Positions 18,572-27,300 of a DNA stretch of 38,035 nt are shown here, piece by piece. Under the pieces are notes generated by a model that had not been told where the DNA came from, did not search any database, and worked only from the letters and a program-made list of their open reading frames with translations. The stretch spans positions 1-38,035 of the forward strand of contig NZ_JAELUF010000021.1 of assembly GCF_016429195.1 (NCBI RefSeq), read 5' to 3'. Positions within the stretch are counted from its first letter, which is position 1. Every line of letters starts with the position of its first letter. The DNA is from Brevundimonas sp. ASV9. Its GTDB lineage: Bacteria > Pseudomonadota > Alphaproteobacteria > Caulobacterales > Caulobacteraceae. The position numbers and the translations under genes were made by a program.

Positions 18572-19408
18572 ATGACCCGCCTCGTCACTTTTGCGGACGG
18601 TACGACCGTTCCCGCCCTCGGCCAAGGCACCTGGGAGCTGGGCGACGACCCGGCCTGGCGCGATGAAGAGCAGCAGGCCCTGGCGCGCGGCATCGACCTG
18701 GGCATGGCCCTGATCGACACGGCTGAACTGTATGGCGACGGCCGGTCGGAGCGGCTGGTGGGCGAAGTCATCGCCGGGCGGCGCGATGAGGTCTTTTTGG
18801 TCTCCAAGGTCCGGCCCGAGAATGCGTCCGAGATGAAGATGATGCTGGCCTGCGAGAAGTCGCTGGAACGGCTCGGCGTCGAGCGGCTGGATCTCTATCT
18901 GCTGCACTGGGAAGGCAACGTCCCGCTGGAGGAGACCGTCGAAGCGTTCCGCGACCTGGTCGACGAAGGGATGATCGCCCGCTGGGGCGTGTCGAACCTG
19001 GACCTGCGCGCCCTGGAGCAGTTGATGGAGATCGAGGGGGGCGAGGACTGCGCCGTCAACCAGCTGCTCTATAATCTCGCCTCACGCGGGGTGGAGTTCG
19101 ACCTCTTCCCGTGGATGCAGGCGCGCGACATGCCGATGATGGCCTATTCGCCGCTGGGTCGCGGCGAACTGCTTGAGCAGCCCCTGATCCGCGACATCGC
19201 CAATCGCCATTCCGCCAGCCCGGCCCAGGTGGCGCTGGCCGCCGTCCTGCGCCACGACGGCGTCATCGCCATCCCCAAGGCCAGTTCGGTCGAACACGTC
19301 GAGGCCAACGCCGACGCCCTGGACATCCAGTTCGACTTGGAGGATCTGGAACGGCTGGATGCAGCCTTCCCGCCCCCGAAACACGCCGTGCCGCTGGATA
19401 TCATCTAG
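18572..19408 (+). CDS. Aldo/keto reductase
   Basis: A 278-residue NADPH-dependent reductase. The catalytic tetrad is intact: Asp49 (L-I-D-T-A-E-L-Y-G), Tyr54, Lys79 (L-V-S-K-V-R-P) and His112 (L-L-H-W-E-G). The coenzyme-binding end has I-A-I-P-K-A-S-S. Length and order are normal for a bacterial AKR that reduces aldehydes or ketones; the specific substrate cannot be told. The start follows an AGGA. The stop overlaps that of the convergent HIT gene in CTAG. Confidence 0.92.
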   Translation: MTRLVTFADGTTVPALGQGTWELGDDPAWRDEEQQALARGIDLGMALIDTAELYGDGRSERLVGEVIAGRRDEVFLVSKVRPENASEMKMMLACEKSLERLGVERLDLYLLHWEGNVPLEETVEAFRDLVDEGMIARWGVSNLDLRALEQLMEIEGGEDCAVNQLLYNLASRGVEFDLFPWMQARDMPMMAYSPLGRGELLEQPLIRDIANRHSASPAQVALAAVLRHDGVIAIPKASSVEHVEANADALDIQFDLEDLERLDAAFPPPKHAVPLDII

Positions 19409-19803
19409 CCGCCGGCGACGATCGCCAGCCGCCGCGCCCGCTCATCGTCCGTATACAGACCAACCGGTCCTCGACCCCAGACCGGATCGGGCCAGAGACC
19501 GTCGTCGCGGCGGCGGCCCACCACATGGACATGCAGCTGCGCCGTCACATTGCCGATGGCGCCGACGTTCAGCTTTTCGACCGCGCCCAGCCGCCGAACC
19601 AGCGCCCCGGCCCGTACCGTCTCCTCCATCAACACGGCTCGCTGTTCGACGCTCAGATTCTCCAGCTCAACCGCCCCCTCGACGCGCGGGATCAGGATCA
19701 GCCACGGAAAGCGGGCGTCGTCCTGAAGCCGCACATGGCACAGCGGCCATTCGGCGGCGGCGACCGATCCGGCCTCGAAGGCCGGCGCGACCTCGAACCC
19801 CAT
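19405..19803 (-). CDS. HIT-domain protein
   Basis: A 132-residue protein of the histidine-triad superfamily, which usually hydrolyses or transfers nucleotides. The motif is A-Q-L-H-V-H-V-V-G-R with His at 91 and 93. The first His of the canonical H-x-H-x-H-xx triad is Gln here, but the His expected to be the nucleophile is retained. Such Q-x-H-x-H variants form a known bacterial subgroup. Its ATG overlaps the stop of the SIMPL gene by one base (TAATG), so the two are translationally coupled. Confidence 0.88.
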   Translation of the reverse strand: MGFEVAPAFEAGSVAAAEWPLCHVRLQDDARFPWLILIPRVEGAVELENLSVEQRAVLMEETVRAGALVRRLGAVEKLNVGAIGNVTAQLHVHVVGRRRDDGLWPDPVWGRGPVGLYTDDERARRLAIVAGG

Positions 19804-20696
19804 TAGTTCAATCCGTAGATGACGCAGGCGCTGTCAGTCATCACCTGCAAGGGCGGTTGCAGCGCCAGCCGAGCCGCCTCGATCTGGGCCTCGCTGGGCG
19901 CCCCGCCTGCGGGCGGTGGAGAAGGTGCGGGAGGCGGCGGAGGCGGGGGTGCATAGGCCATGCGCGACCCCGTCACGACGATGTCGTCCACCGTCGTTTC
20001 CTGCCCACCGCCTGCGGCGTAAGAAGGCCAGCCCGCCAGCACGTCCGTCTGGCAGACTCGGCCCGACGGATCGATGATCTTGACCCGGCCCAGGGTCGCG
20101 CCGGCGTTGGTCGCCGCCGCCTCGGCCCGGCGTCGCGCATCCTTCATCGCCTCGGCCTGCAGATTGGCCTTCCAGCTGTTGTCGGGGTCCAGGTTGAAGT
20201 TCACCTGTCCGATCGATGTTGGACGCGAAGCCACGATGGTCGCATAGACCCGCTCGATCAGGCGCACATCGCGCACCGTCACATTGACCGAGGCATCGGC
20301 CTGATAGCGGGCCACGCGGTCGGCGCGGGTGTTGTCGCGCATAACCCCGTTTTCGTCGCGGTACTGGTCATAGAGCGGGCGGGTGGTGACGCTGGTCTCG
20401 ACCCGCACCTTGTCCGCGCCGTAGGCCGACAACGCCTGGCTCAGCGCCCGAACCTGATCGGCGGCGGCGCGCGAGGCCTCGACGACGCTGCGGTCCACCG
20501 ACTGGAAGCTGGCCGAAACGAAGGCGCGGTTGGCCTGGATCTCCACCCGCACCTGGCCGACGGAGGCGATGACCGGATCGCGCATCCACCAGGGCGCGGG
20601 GATATAGCGGTCGCCGATGGTCGCGGGCGGCGTCTGGGCCAGCACAGGCGTGGCGACCGAGGCCAGCAGCAGGGCGAAAGCGAGTGAACGGCGCAT
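19803..20696 (-). CDS. Periplasmic SIMPL (DUF541) domain protein with proline-rich tail
   Basis: A 297-residue protein with a signal peptide (cleavage after about residue 20, V-L-A-Q). The SIMPL domain at about 40-225 is recognised from V-R-V-E-I-Q-A-N-R-A-F-V-S, the R-V-E-T-S-V-T-T-R-P segment, N-F-N-L-D and K-D-A-R-R-R-A-E-A. Family members are oligomeric outer-membrane-associated or periplasmic proteins with poorly defined roles. Unusually, after the domain comes V-D-D-I-V-V-T-G-S-R, the sequence that typically marks the start of TonB-dependent receptor plugs in this order, followed by a run of seven prolines and another P-rich stretch. Start chosen at the ATG with GGA upstream and a proper signal; longer frames extend across mdh antisense and are not credible. 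Confidence 0.87.
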   Translation of the reverse strand: MRRSLAFALLLASVATPVLAQTPPATIGDRYIPAPWWMRDPVIASVGQVRVEIQANRAFVSASFQSVDRSVVEASRAAADQVRALSQALSAYGADKVRVETSVTTRPLYDQYRDENGVMRDNTRADRVARYQADASVNVTVRDVRLIERVYATIVASRPTSIGQVNFNLDPDNSWKANLQAEAMKDARRRAEAAATNAGATLGRVKIIDPSGRVCQTDVLAGWPSYAAGGGQETTVDDIVVTGSRMAYAPPPPPPPAPSPPPAGGAPSEAQIEAARLALQPPLQVMTDSACVIYGLN

Positions 20697-20757
20697 CGAA
20701 ATCCTCCGGTTGTCGCCGGACCTTCGCAAGCCTGACCAAGGCCGTAAAGCGAGGTTC

Positions 20758-20786
20758 TTGCGACAGCCGCGCGAGGGGTCTAGACC
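20758..20786 (+). promoter_or_regulatory. Candidate housekeeping promoter of mdh
   Basis: TTGCGAC, a 14-base spacer and TCTAGACC resemble the Caulobacter-type sigma-73 consensus (TTGaCgS-N10-14-GCtANAWC). It would start transcription about 40 bases before the mdh ATG. Confidence 0.45.
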
Positions 20787-20822
20787 GCCCGCACGATTAA
20801 TCCCCTTTCGCACACGCAATAA

Positions 20823-21797
<975 letters not shown>

Positions 21798-21819
21798 GCC
21801 ACGCGACGATCGGATGACG

Positions 21820-21857
21820 AAGGGCCTGCGGAGCGATCCGCAGGCCCTTTTTCTTTT
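21820..21857 (+). terminator. Rho-independent terminator of mdh
   Basis: AAGGGCCTGCGGA (21820-21832), loop GCGA and TCCGCAGGCCCTT (21837-21849) make a perfect 13-pair stem followed by TTTCTTTT. It begins 23 bases after the mdh stop. Confidence 0.93.
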
Positions 21858-21882
21858 CCCTTCTCCCGTTGGGACAGGGACA

Positions 21883-22380
21883 TCATTGCGGCGGGACGTA
21901 GCCCATGCCTGCCGCAAACTTGGGCAGCAGTTGCAGCCAAACCGTCAGCGGGTCCGCCAGTTGCGTCACGCCTTCGCCCGACAGCACGACGACATCGTAC
22001 TGCACCGTCGCGGTCGGCGTGTCGGCCGCGGTGTGGAAGGCTTTCAGATAGCGGTTGTCGCGGTTCCAGGCGTTGACCTTGTCCAGCGTCGCCCCGGCGC
22101 CGGGCACAACGGCGCTGAACTGAACCTCGCCGCAGCCAGACGCCTCGCAGCCGTAGAAGAAGACCGCCCAGGTCAGGCCCGCATTGGTCACGGTGAAGAA
22201 GGTCAGGCCGTTCTCGGTCTGCACCGGCCCGACCCGCCCGCCCAGCCCGGTGATCCACGTCCCGACCTCGCCCGGCGTCAGACCGCGACTGGCCGCAGCC
22301 GGCGTCTGGGCGAGCGCTCCTCCCGCCGTCAGCGGCGATAAAGTCAGAGAAAGGGCGGCGGCGAGGGCGAGGCGGCGCAT
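21883..22380 (-). CDS. YbjN-like exported protein
   Basis: A 165-residue protein with a signal peptide (about residues 1-24, ending G-A-L-A-Q). The body resembles the YbjN/TY3-chaperone-like fold: F-F-T-V-T-N-A-G-L-T-W-A-V-F-F-Y-G-C, a short cysteine pair (Y-G-C-E-A-S-G-C), and the typical W-N-R-D-N-R-Y-L-K-A-F. Members with signal peptides are common in Caulobacterales and have no assigned biochemical role. It converges on mdh, separated by the mdh terminator, and is 35 bases from the zapE stop. Confidence 0.82.
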   Translation of the reverse strand: MRRLALAAALSLTLSPLTAGGALAQTPAAASRGLTPGEVGTWITGLGGRVGPVQTENGLTFFTVTNAGLTWAVFFYGCEASGCGEVQFSAVVPGAGATLDKVNAWNRDNRYLKAFHTAADTPTATVQYDVVVLSGEGVTQLADPLTVWLQLLPKFAAGMGYVPPQ

Positions 22381-22415
22381 GGAAACACTCCGAGGGTCAG
22401 CCCCTACCCTAGCCG

Positions 22416-23507
22416 TCAGTCGCGGACATGCGCCAGCCAGTCCTTGCTCTGCATTTCATTGAAGCGCGACACGGTGCGCTCGAACTCGAACGCCCCCACC
22501 CCTTCGGTATAGAGCGCCTCGGGCTCGGCCGCCGCCAGCACGATCAGCTTGGTCTTGGCCTCATAGAGGGCGTCCACCAGGGTCACCAGACGCCGCGCCT
22601 CGTGGTGGTTGGCCGAACTCAGGATCGGCACGTCCTCCAGGAACAGGGTGTGGAACCGCTGGGCGATGGCCAGATAGTCCTGCGGCCCCAGCGGCCTGGC
22701 GCACAGGTCATTAAACGTCGCCCGCGCCATCGACCCGACGGTGCGCTCCACCACCACATCGCGGCCCAACACGCTCAGGTGCGCCGGCTCTTCTGGTTCG
22801 CCCCCCTTCAGCTCGCGCCATAACGCCTCGAACGCCGCGCGGTCGTCCGGCGTGTGCCACACCTGGGCCGAGGTCATCCGGTCCAGCCGCCAGTCCCGCG
22901 CCCCGGCCGTCTCGACCACCACGCAGCGCTCGCGAATGATGTCGATGAAGGGCAGGAAGAGCTGGCGGTTGATGCCGTTCTTGTAGAGATCCTCCGGCGC
23001 GCGGTTCGAGGTGATGGCCAGCACCACCCGATCCTCGAACAAGGCTTCGAACAACCGGCCCAGGATCATGGCGTCAGCGATGTCGGTGACCTGCAGTTCG
23101 TCGAAACACAGCAGCCGGGCTTCCGACGCGATCAGCTTCGCGATCGGCGGGATAGGATCGTCGCCCTTATGCGTGCCGAACACAGCCTTGCGGGTCTTCG
23201 CATCCCCCTCGCGCCACTGTTTCACCAGATCGTGGATGCGGGCCATGAAGGCGTGAAAGTGCGCGCGCGTCTTTCGCGGCTCAGGCGTCGCCGAATAGAA
23301 CAGGTCCATCAGCATCGACTTTCCGCGTCCGGGCGGGCCGTAGAGATAGACGCCCCGCACCTCCGGCGCCTTGCCGAACAGGCCGCGTTTGGCCAGATCG
23401 ACCTCCAGCCGCTCCAGCGCCGTGATCACGCTCTCCTGCGCCGGATCGGGCGTCAGCACGCCCTCTTCCACGCGGATGTCGTAGGCGTTGCGGATACGGG
23501 AGGTCAT
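22416..23507 (-). CDS. zapE: AFG1-family ATPase, cell division protein ZapE
   Basis: A 363-residue P-loop ATPase. Walker A is G-P-P-G-R-G-K-S and Walker B is L-L-C-F-D-E-L-Q-V, with the downstream sensor segment I-T-S-N-R-A-P-E-D-L-Y. The family (AFG1/LACE1/ZapE) associates with the Z-ring under stress in E. coli and with membrane-protein quality control in mitochondria. It is divergent from asd. The ATG at 23507 lacks a Shine-Dalgarno; the frame is open upstream but without a better start, and M-T-S-R-I-R-N-A-Y-D matches the usual N-terminal distance to the first helix. Confidence 0.93.
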   Translation of the reverse strand: MTSRIRNAYDIRVEEGVLTPDPAQESVITALERLEVDLAKRGLFGKAPEVRGVYLYGPPGRGKSMLMDLFYSATPEPRKTRAHFHAFMARIHDLVKQWREGDAKTRKAVFGTHKGDDPIPPIAKLIASEARLLCFDELQVTDIADAMILGRLFEALFEDRVVLAITSNRAPEDLYKNGINRQLFLPFIDIIRERCVVVETAGARDWRLDRMTSAQVWHTPDDRAAFEALWRELKGGEPEEPAHLSVLGRDVVVERTVGSMARATFNDLCARPLGPQDYLAIAQRFHTLFLEDVPILSSANHHEARRLVTLVDALYEAKTKLIVLAAAEPEALYTEGVGAFEFERTVSRFNEMQSKDWLAHVRD

Positions 23508-23544
23508 GGGAGGACTGCTTAAAGCCCGGCACAGTGAAAAGCGA

Positions 23545-23572
23545 TTGCTTCGCGGCTGCGAACGCCTAAATG
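23545..23572 (+). promoter_or_regulatory. Weak promoter candidate for asd
   Basis: TTGCTT (23545-23550) and TAAATG (23567-23572) are 16 bases apart. If real, the alternative asd ATG at 23570 lies in the -10 element and could not be translated, which supports the later start. A small stem GGCTC-CGCT-GAGCC lies in the leader. Confidence 0.3.
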
Positions 23573-23650
23573 CACAGCACACACCAAACCGCGCTCAAGC
23601 AGCAAGGCTCCGCTGAGCCGAGCGGTAGCGCGTCCGAAGGACCAAGCATC

Positions 23651-24697
23651 ATGGGTTATCGCGTCGCCATCGTCGGAGCCACGGGCAATGTGGGCCGCGA
23701 AATGCTGAACATCCTCGAGGAGCTGGAATTCCCCGTCGATGAAATCCACGCCATCGCCTCGCGCAAGTCCAAGGGCGTCGAGGTCTCGTTCGGCGACAAG
23801 ACCATCAAATGCCAGGACATCGAGCAGTTCGACTTCTCCAAGGTCGATATCGTCCTGATGTCCGCCGGCGGCGCGGTGTCCAAGGAATGGTCCGAGAAGA
23901 TCGGCAAGGCCGGGCCCATCGTGATCGACAACTCCTCGGCCTTCCGCAAGGACCCAGACGTGCCGCTGATCGTGCCCGAGGTGAACCCCGACGCCATCAA
24001 GGACGCGACCAAGAAGAACATCATCGCCAACCCCAACTGCTCGACCATCCAGCTGGTGACGGCGCTGAAGCCGCTGCACGATGCGGCCAAGATCAAGCGG
24101 GTCGTGGTCTCGACCTATCAGTCGGTTTCCGGCGCGGGCAAGGAAGGCATGGACGAGCTGTGGAACCAGACCAAGGCCATCTACGGCCTGGGCGACGCCA
24201 CGCCCAAGAAGTTCCCCAAACAGATCGCCTTCAACGTCATCCCCTACATCGGCTCCTTCCTCGAGGACGGCTCCACCGACGAGGAGAAGAAGATGTCGGA
24301 CGAGACGCACAAGATGCTGGACCCCGACATCAAGGTCACCGTCACCTGCGTGCGCGTGCCCGTCTTCGTGGGTCACTCCGAGGCCGTGAATGTGGAGTTC
24401 GACCGCCCCATCGAACCCGACGAGGCCCGCGCCATCTTGCGCGAGGCGCCGGGCGTGCTGGTCATCGATAAGCAGGAGCACGACGGCTATATCACCCCCG
24501 TCGATGCGGCCAGCGAACACGCCGTCTATGTCAGCCGCATCCGCAAGGACACGACCGTCGAGAACGGGCTGAACCTTTGGGTCGTGTCCGACAACCTGCG
24601 CAAGGGCGCCGCCCTCAACGCGGTCCAGATCGCCCAGCTGCTGGACGAGACCGGCGTGATCAAGTCGTCGTCGGGATATCGTTCGATCACGGTCTGA
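23651..24697 (+). CDS. asd: Aspartate-semialdehyde dehydrogenase
   Basis: A 348-residue NADPH-dependent enzyme reducing aspartyl phosphate to aspartate semialdehyde, the branch point to lysine/diaminopimelate, threonine and methionine. The dinucleotide motif G-A-T-G-N-V-G is at residues 9-15, the catalytic Cys is in N-P-N-C-S-T-I-Q, the loop S-V-S-G-A-G-K-E-G follows, and the active-site His is in V-F-V-G-H-S-E-A. GAAGGA about 9 bases upstream supports the ATG at 23651. An in-frame ATG at 23570 would add 27 Ser/Gly/Gln-rich residues not expected in the family. Confidence 0.96.
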   Translation: MGYRVAIVGATGNVGREMLNILEELEFPVDEIHAIASRKSKGVEVSFGDKTIKCQDIEQFDFSKVDIVLMSAGGAVSKEWSEKIGKAGPIVIDNSSAFRKDPDVPLIVPEVNPDAIKDATKKNIIANPNCSTIQLVTALKPLHDAAKIKRVVVSTYQSVSGAGKEGMDELWNQTKAIYGLGDATPKKFPKQIAFNVIPYIGSFLEDGSTDEEKKMSDETHKMLDPDIKVTVTCVRVPVFVGHSEAVNVEFDRPIEPDEARAILREAPGVLVIDKQEHDGYITPVDAASEHAVYVSRIRKDTTVENGLNLWVVSDNLRKGAALNAVQIAQLLDETGVIKSSSGYRSITV

Positions 24698-24704
24698 CGC
24701 TTCA

Positions 24705-24821
24705 CCCCGTCATCCTCGGGCTTGACACGAGGACCGGATGTTCCGCCGCTGGTGCGAACGAGCGACGCACAGGCGCCCGCCGCGACCGATCCTCGGGTCA
24801 AGCCAGAGGATGACGGCGGGG
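24705..24821. repeat. Long imperfect inverted repeat (CGTCATCCTCGGGCTTGAC type)
   Basis: The left arm 24705-24737 and the right arm 24786-24821 are reverse complements over about 33 bases, with one 2-base gap and about three mismatches. Both carry CATCCTC-GGCTTGAC-CGAGGA, which is itself partly palindromic. The roughly 48-base centre is GC-rich and unrelated. The element starts 8 bases after the asd stop and ends where the rarD translation start begins. GTCATCCTCGGGCTTGACCC-type repeats are scattered in many alphaproteobacterial genomes. It could act as an asd terminator-like hairpin. Confidence 0.8.
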
Positions 24822-24833
24822 ATGAAGGACCCC

Positions 24834-25760
24834 ATGACCGCCTCCCCCTCTCCCAGCGACCCCCGCGCCGTCGGCACGGCCATCGCCTGCTACACCCTGT
24901 GGGGGTTGCTGCCGCTGCTGTTCATGGCGATGGCGGCGCACGGCTTCGGCGCGCCCGAAATCCTGGCGCACCGGGCGGTCTGGTCGGTCTTCGTGGCGGG
25001 CCTGGTCCTGCTGCTGGCCGGGCAATGGGGCGAGGCGCGCCGGGTGCTGGCCACGCCGCGCACCCTGGCCTGGCTGGCCCTGTCCGCGCTGCTGATCGGC
25101 ACCAACTGGAGCCTCTACGTCTTCGCCACCACGCATCATGCGACGTTGGAGGCCAGCCTCGGCTACTATATCAATCCCCTGCTCAACATGGCGGCCGGCG
25201 CCGTGCTGTTCCGCGAGAAGATCGACCGCTGGAGCGCACTGGCCATCGGTCTGGCCACCATCGGGGTCGTGATCCAGACGATCGCCCTCGGGCATGTGCC
25301 GATCATCGGCCTGACCCTGGCCGTCACCTTCTGCGCCTATGCGGTGATCCGTAAGCGCGTGCCCGCCTCGGCCCAGACCGGGCTGTTCGTGGAATGTCTG
25401 GTGCTGCTGCCCATCGGCGCGGTCTTTCTGGCCTGGCTGACCACCCACGGTCAGGCGGTCGGATTTGCGTCCCCCTCCGGTTTGATCTGGGCGCTGGTGA
25501 ACGGGCCGGCGACCGTGATCCCGCTGGCGCTGTTCGCCTGGTCAGCGCGGCGTCTGCCCCTGTCCACGGTCGGCTTCATCCAGTTCCTGGCCCCGACGCT
25601 GCAATTCGCCTGCGGCGTCGCGACCGGCGAGCCGCTGACCCTGCTGCGGATCGTCTCCTTCGTCTTCATCTGGGCCGGCGCCGGCGTCTTCGCCCTGGCC
25701 GCCTTCAATCGCAGCCGCGCCGCACGCGAGGCGTTGAAGACCACGGCGGAACCGGCGTAG
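24834..25760 (+). CDS. rarD: RarD-type EamA family transporter
   Basis: A 308-residue inner-membrane protein with ten predicted membrane segments in two EamA (DMT) repeats. It has the RarD features Y-T-L-W-G-L-L-P-L at the first helix, A-H-R-A-V-W-S, L-I-G-T-N-W-S-L-Y-V and L-G-Y-Y-I-N-P-L. RarD was named for chloramphenicol sensitivity, but the true substrate is not established. Two ATGs are possible: 24834 with AAGGA four bases before it, and 24822 just after GGCGGGG. The second lies at the edge of the inverted repeat. The next transporter gene follows after 25 bases, so they may be co-transcribed. Confidence 0.88.
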   Translation: MTASPSPSDPRAVGTAIACYTLWGLLPLLFMAMAAHGFGAPEILAHRAVWSVFVAGLVLLLAGQWGEARRVLATPRTLAWLALSALLIGTNWSLYVFATTHHATLEASLGYYINPLLNMAAGAVLFREKIDRWSALAIGLATIGVVIQTIALGHVPIIGLTLAVTFCAYAVIRKRVPASAQTGLFVECLVLLPIGAVFLAWLTTHGQAVGFASPSGLIWALVNGPATVIPLALFAWSARRLPLSTVGFIQFLAPTLQFACGVATGEPLTLLRIVSFVFIWAGAGVFALAAFNRSRAAREALKTTAEPA

Positions 25761-25785
25761 CCTTCGCCCACACGGAGGCGAGGCC

Positions 25786-27300
25786 ATGACGACCGCCCAA
25801 CCGGGCCCCTGCGAAGGCGGACAGGTCCACGCCGCCGCCGAACCGGCCCATCCGCTGTCGGCGGCGCGCAAACGCTGGGTGCTGGCCGCGACGGTGCTAG
25901 GCTCCAGCCTGACCTTCATCGACGGCTCGGCCCTGGGCGTCGCCCTGCCCGCCGTGCAGCGGGATCTTGCGGCCGGCACGGCGGCGGTCCAGTGGGTGTC
26001 GAACGCCTATCTGCTGACGCTGGGCGCCCTTGTTCTGATCGGCGGTGCGGCCGGCGATCGGTTCGGCCGCCGGCGAATCTTTTTGATCGGGGTCACGATC
26101 TTCGCCCTGGCCTCCATCGGCTGCGCCCTGGCGCCCACCGTCCAGGGCTTGGTCGCCGGCCGGGCGATCCAGGGGATCGGCGCGGCCCTTCTGACGCCCG
26201 GCGCCCTGGCGGTGATCGGAGCGACCTTCCCGCCCGAGGAGCGCGGCAAGGCCTTTGGAACCTGGGCCGGGTTCGGGGCCCTGACCGGCATGGTCGGGCC
26301 GCTGATCGGGGGATGGCTGGCCGACGCTACCGACTGGCGCGCCATCTTCTGGATCAACGTCCCACTGGCGATCCTGACCGCTGTCGTGACCCTAGCCGCC
26401 ACGCCCGAGAGCCGCGATCCCGACGCGCGCGGTCTGGATGGTCTGGGCGCAGTTCTGGCCGTCGCCGGACTGGGCGCCCTGACCTGGGCCCTGACCGCCG
26501 CGCCCGATCTGGGGTTCGCATCGCCCGTCATACTGGCCGGACTTGTCGTGGGCGCGGCGCTGCTGGTCGCCTTCGTCTGGGCCGAGGCCCGCCAGAACCA
26601 CCCGATGATGCCGCTGGGCCTGTTTTCGTCTTCCGTATTCAGCGGGATCAATCTGCTGACCCTACTGCTCTATTTCGCCCTAGGCGGGGCGATGTTCTTC
26701 CTGCCTTTCGATCTGATCCGGGTTCACGGCTGGAGCGCGACCGAGGCCGGCGCCGCCATGCTGCCCTTCGCCGCCGTCATGGGCCTGTTTTCCGGCCTCG
26801 CTGGACGGGTCGCCGATCGGTTCGGCGCGCGTCTGTCGCTCAGCGTCGGTCCGGCCCTGGCCGGGATCGGACTGGCGCTCCTCGCCGTGCCTGCGCCGGG
26901 CGCCGGCTATGTCGACGGACCGCTGGCGGGGATGACGGTGCTGGCGATCGGCATGACCCTGGCGGTCGGGCCGCTGACGGCGACGGTGATGGGGGCCGTC
27001 AAGGCGGGCCACACCGGCGTGGCCTCAGGCGTCAACAATGCAGTGGCACGCGTGGCTAGCCTTCTGGCTGTCGCCCTCCTGGGCCTGGTGCTGTCTGCGG
27101 TCTTCGCCGGGGTCGCCAATCTGCCTGACGCCCGCGCCCAGCTGGCCCAGGTCATGTCGGGCGCCGAGATCACGCCCGTCGTCCGCGACGCCTTCCACGC
27201 GGCGTTTCGGGCCGTGATCCTGACGTGCGCCGGCTGCGCGGGCTTGGCCGGCCTGATCGGCCTGCTCACCGCGCCCGGCCCGGTTCAGAAGGCGGCGTAA
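25786..27300 (+). CDS. MFS transporter, DHA2 (14-TM) drug:proton antiporter family
   Basis: A 504-residue inner-membrane protein with about 14 membrane segments. The first helix carries F-I-D-G-S-A-L-G-V-A-L-P-A-V, the DHA motif D1 in variant form. Motif A is G-G-A-A-G-D-R-F-G-R-R-R between helices 2 and 3, and the antiporter motif C appears as G-F-G-A-L-T-G-M-V-G-P-L-I-G-G-W. The family exports toxic compounds with proton import; the substrate is unknown and no TetR-type regulator is adjacent. The 3' end overlaps the convergent serine hydrolase gene by 16 bases. Confidence 0.92.
   Translation: MTTAQPGPCEGGQVHAAAEPAHPLSAARKRWVLAATVLGSSLTFIDGSALGVALPAVQRDLAAGTAAVQWVSNAYLLTLGALVLIGGAAGDRFGRRRIFLIGVTIFALASIGCALAPTVQGLVAGRAIQGIGAALLTPGALAVIGATFPPEERGKAFGTWAGFGALTGMVGPLIGGWLADATDWRAIFWINVPLAILTAVVTLAATPESRDPDARGLDGLGAVLAVAGLGALTWALTAAPDLGFASPVILAGLVVGAALLVAFVWAEARQNHPMMPLGLFSSSVFSGINLLTLLLYFALGGAMFFLPFDLIRVHGWSATEAGAAMLPFAAVMGLFSGLAGRVADRFGARLSLSVGPALAGIGLALLAVPAPGAGYVDGPLAGMTVLAIGMTLAVGPLTATVMGAVKAGHTGVASGVNNAVARVASLLAVALLGLVLSAVFAGVANLPDARAQLAQVMSGAEITPVVRDAFHAAFRAVILTCAGCAGLAGLIGLLTAPGPVQKAA

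Noticed and set aside
19905..19950. The polyproline-coding run as a tandem DNA repeat
   Set aside because: The bases are ordinary Pro/Gly/Ala codons within the SIMPL gene; the run reflects protein composition rather than a DNA repeat or CRISPR-like array.
23570..23650. A 27-residue N-terminal extension of asd
   Set aside because: The added residues are Ser/Gly/Gln-rich and absent from the family, GAAGGA supports the later ATG, and the early ATG coincides with a possible -10 element.
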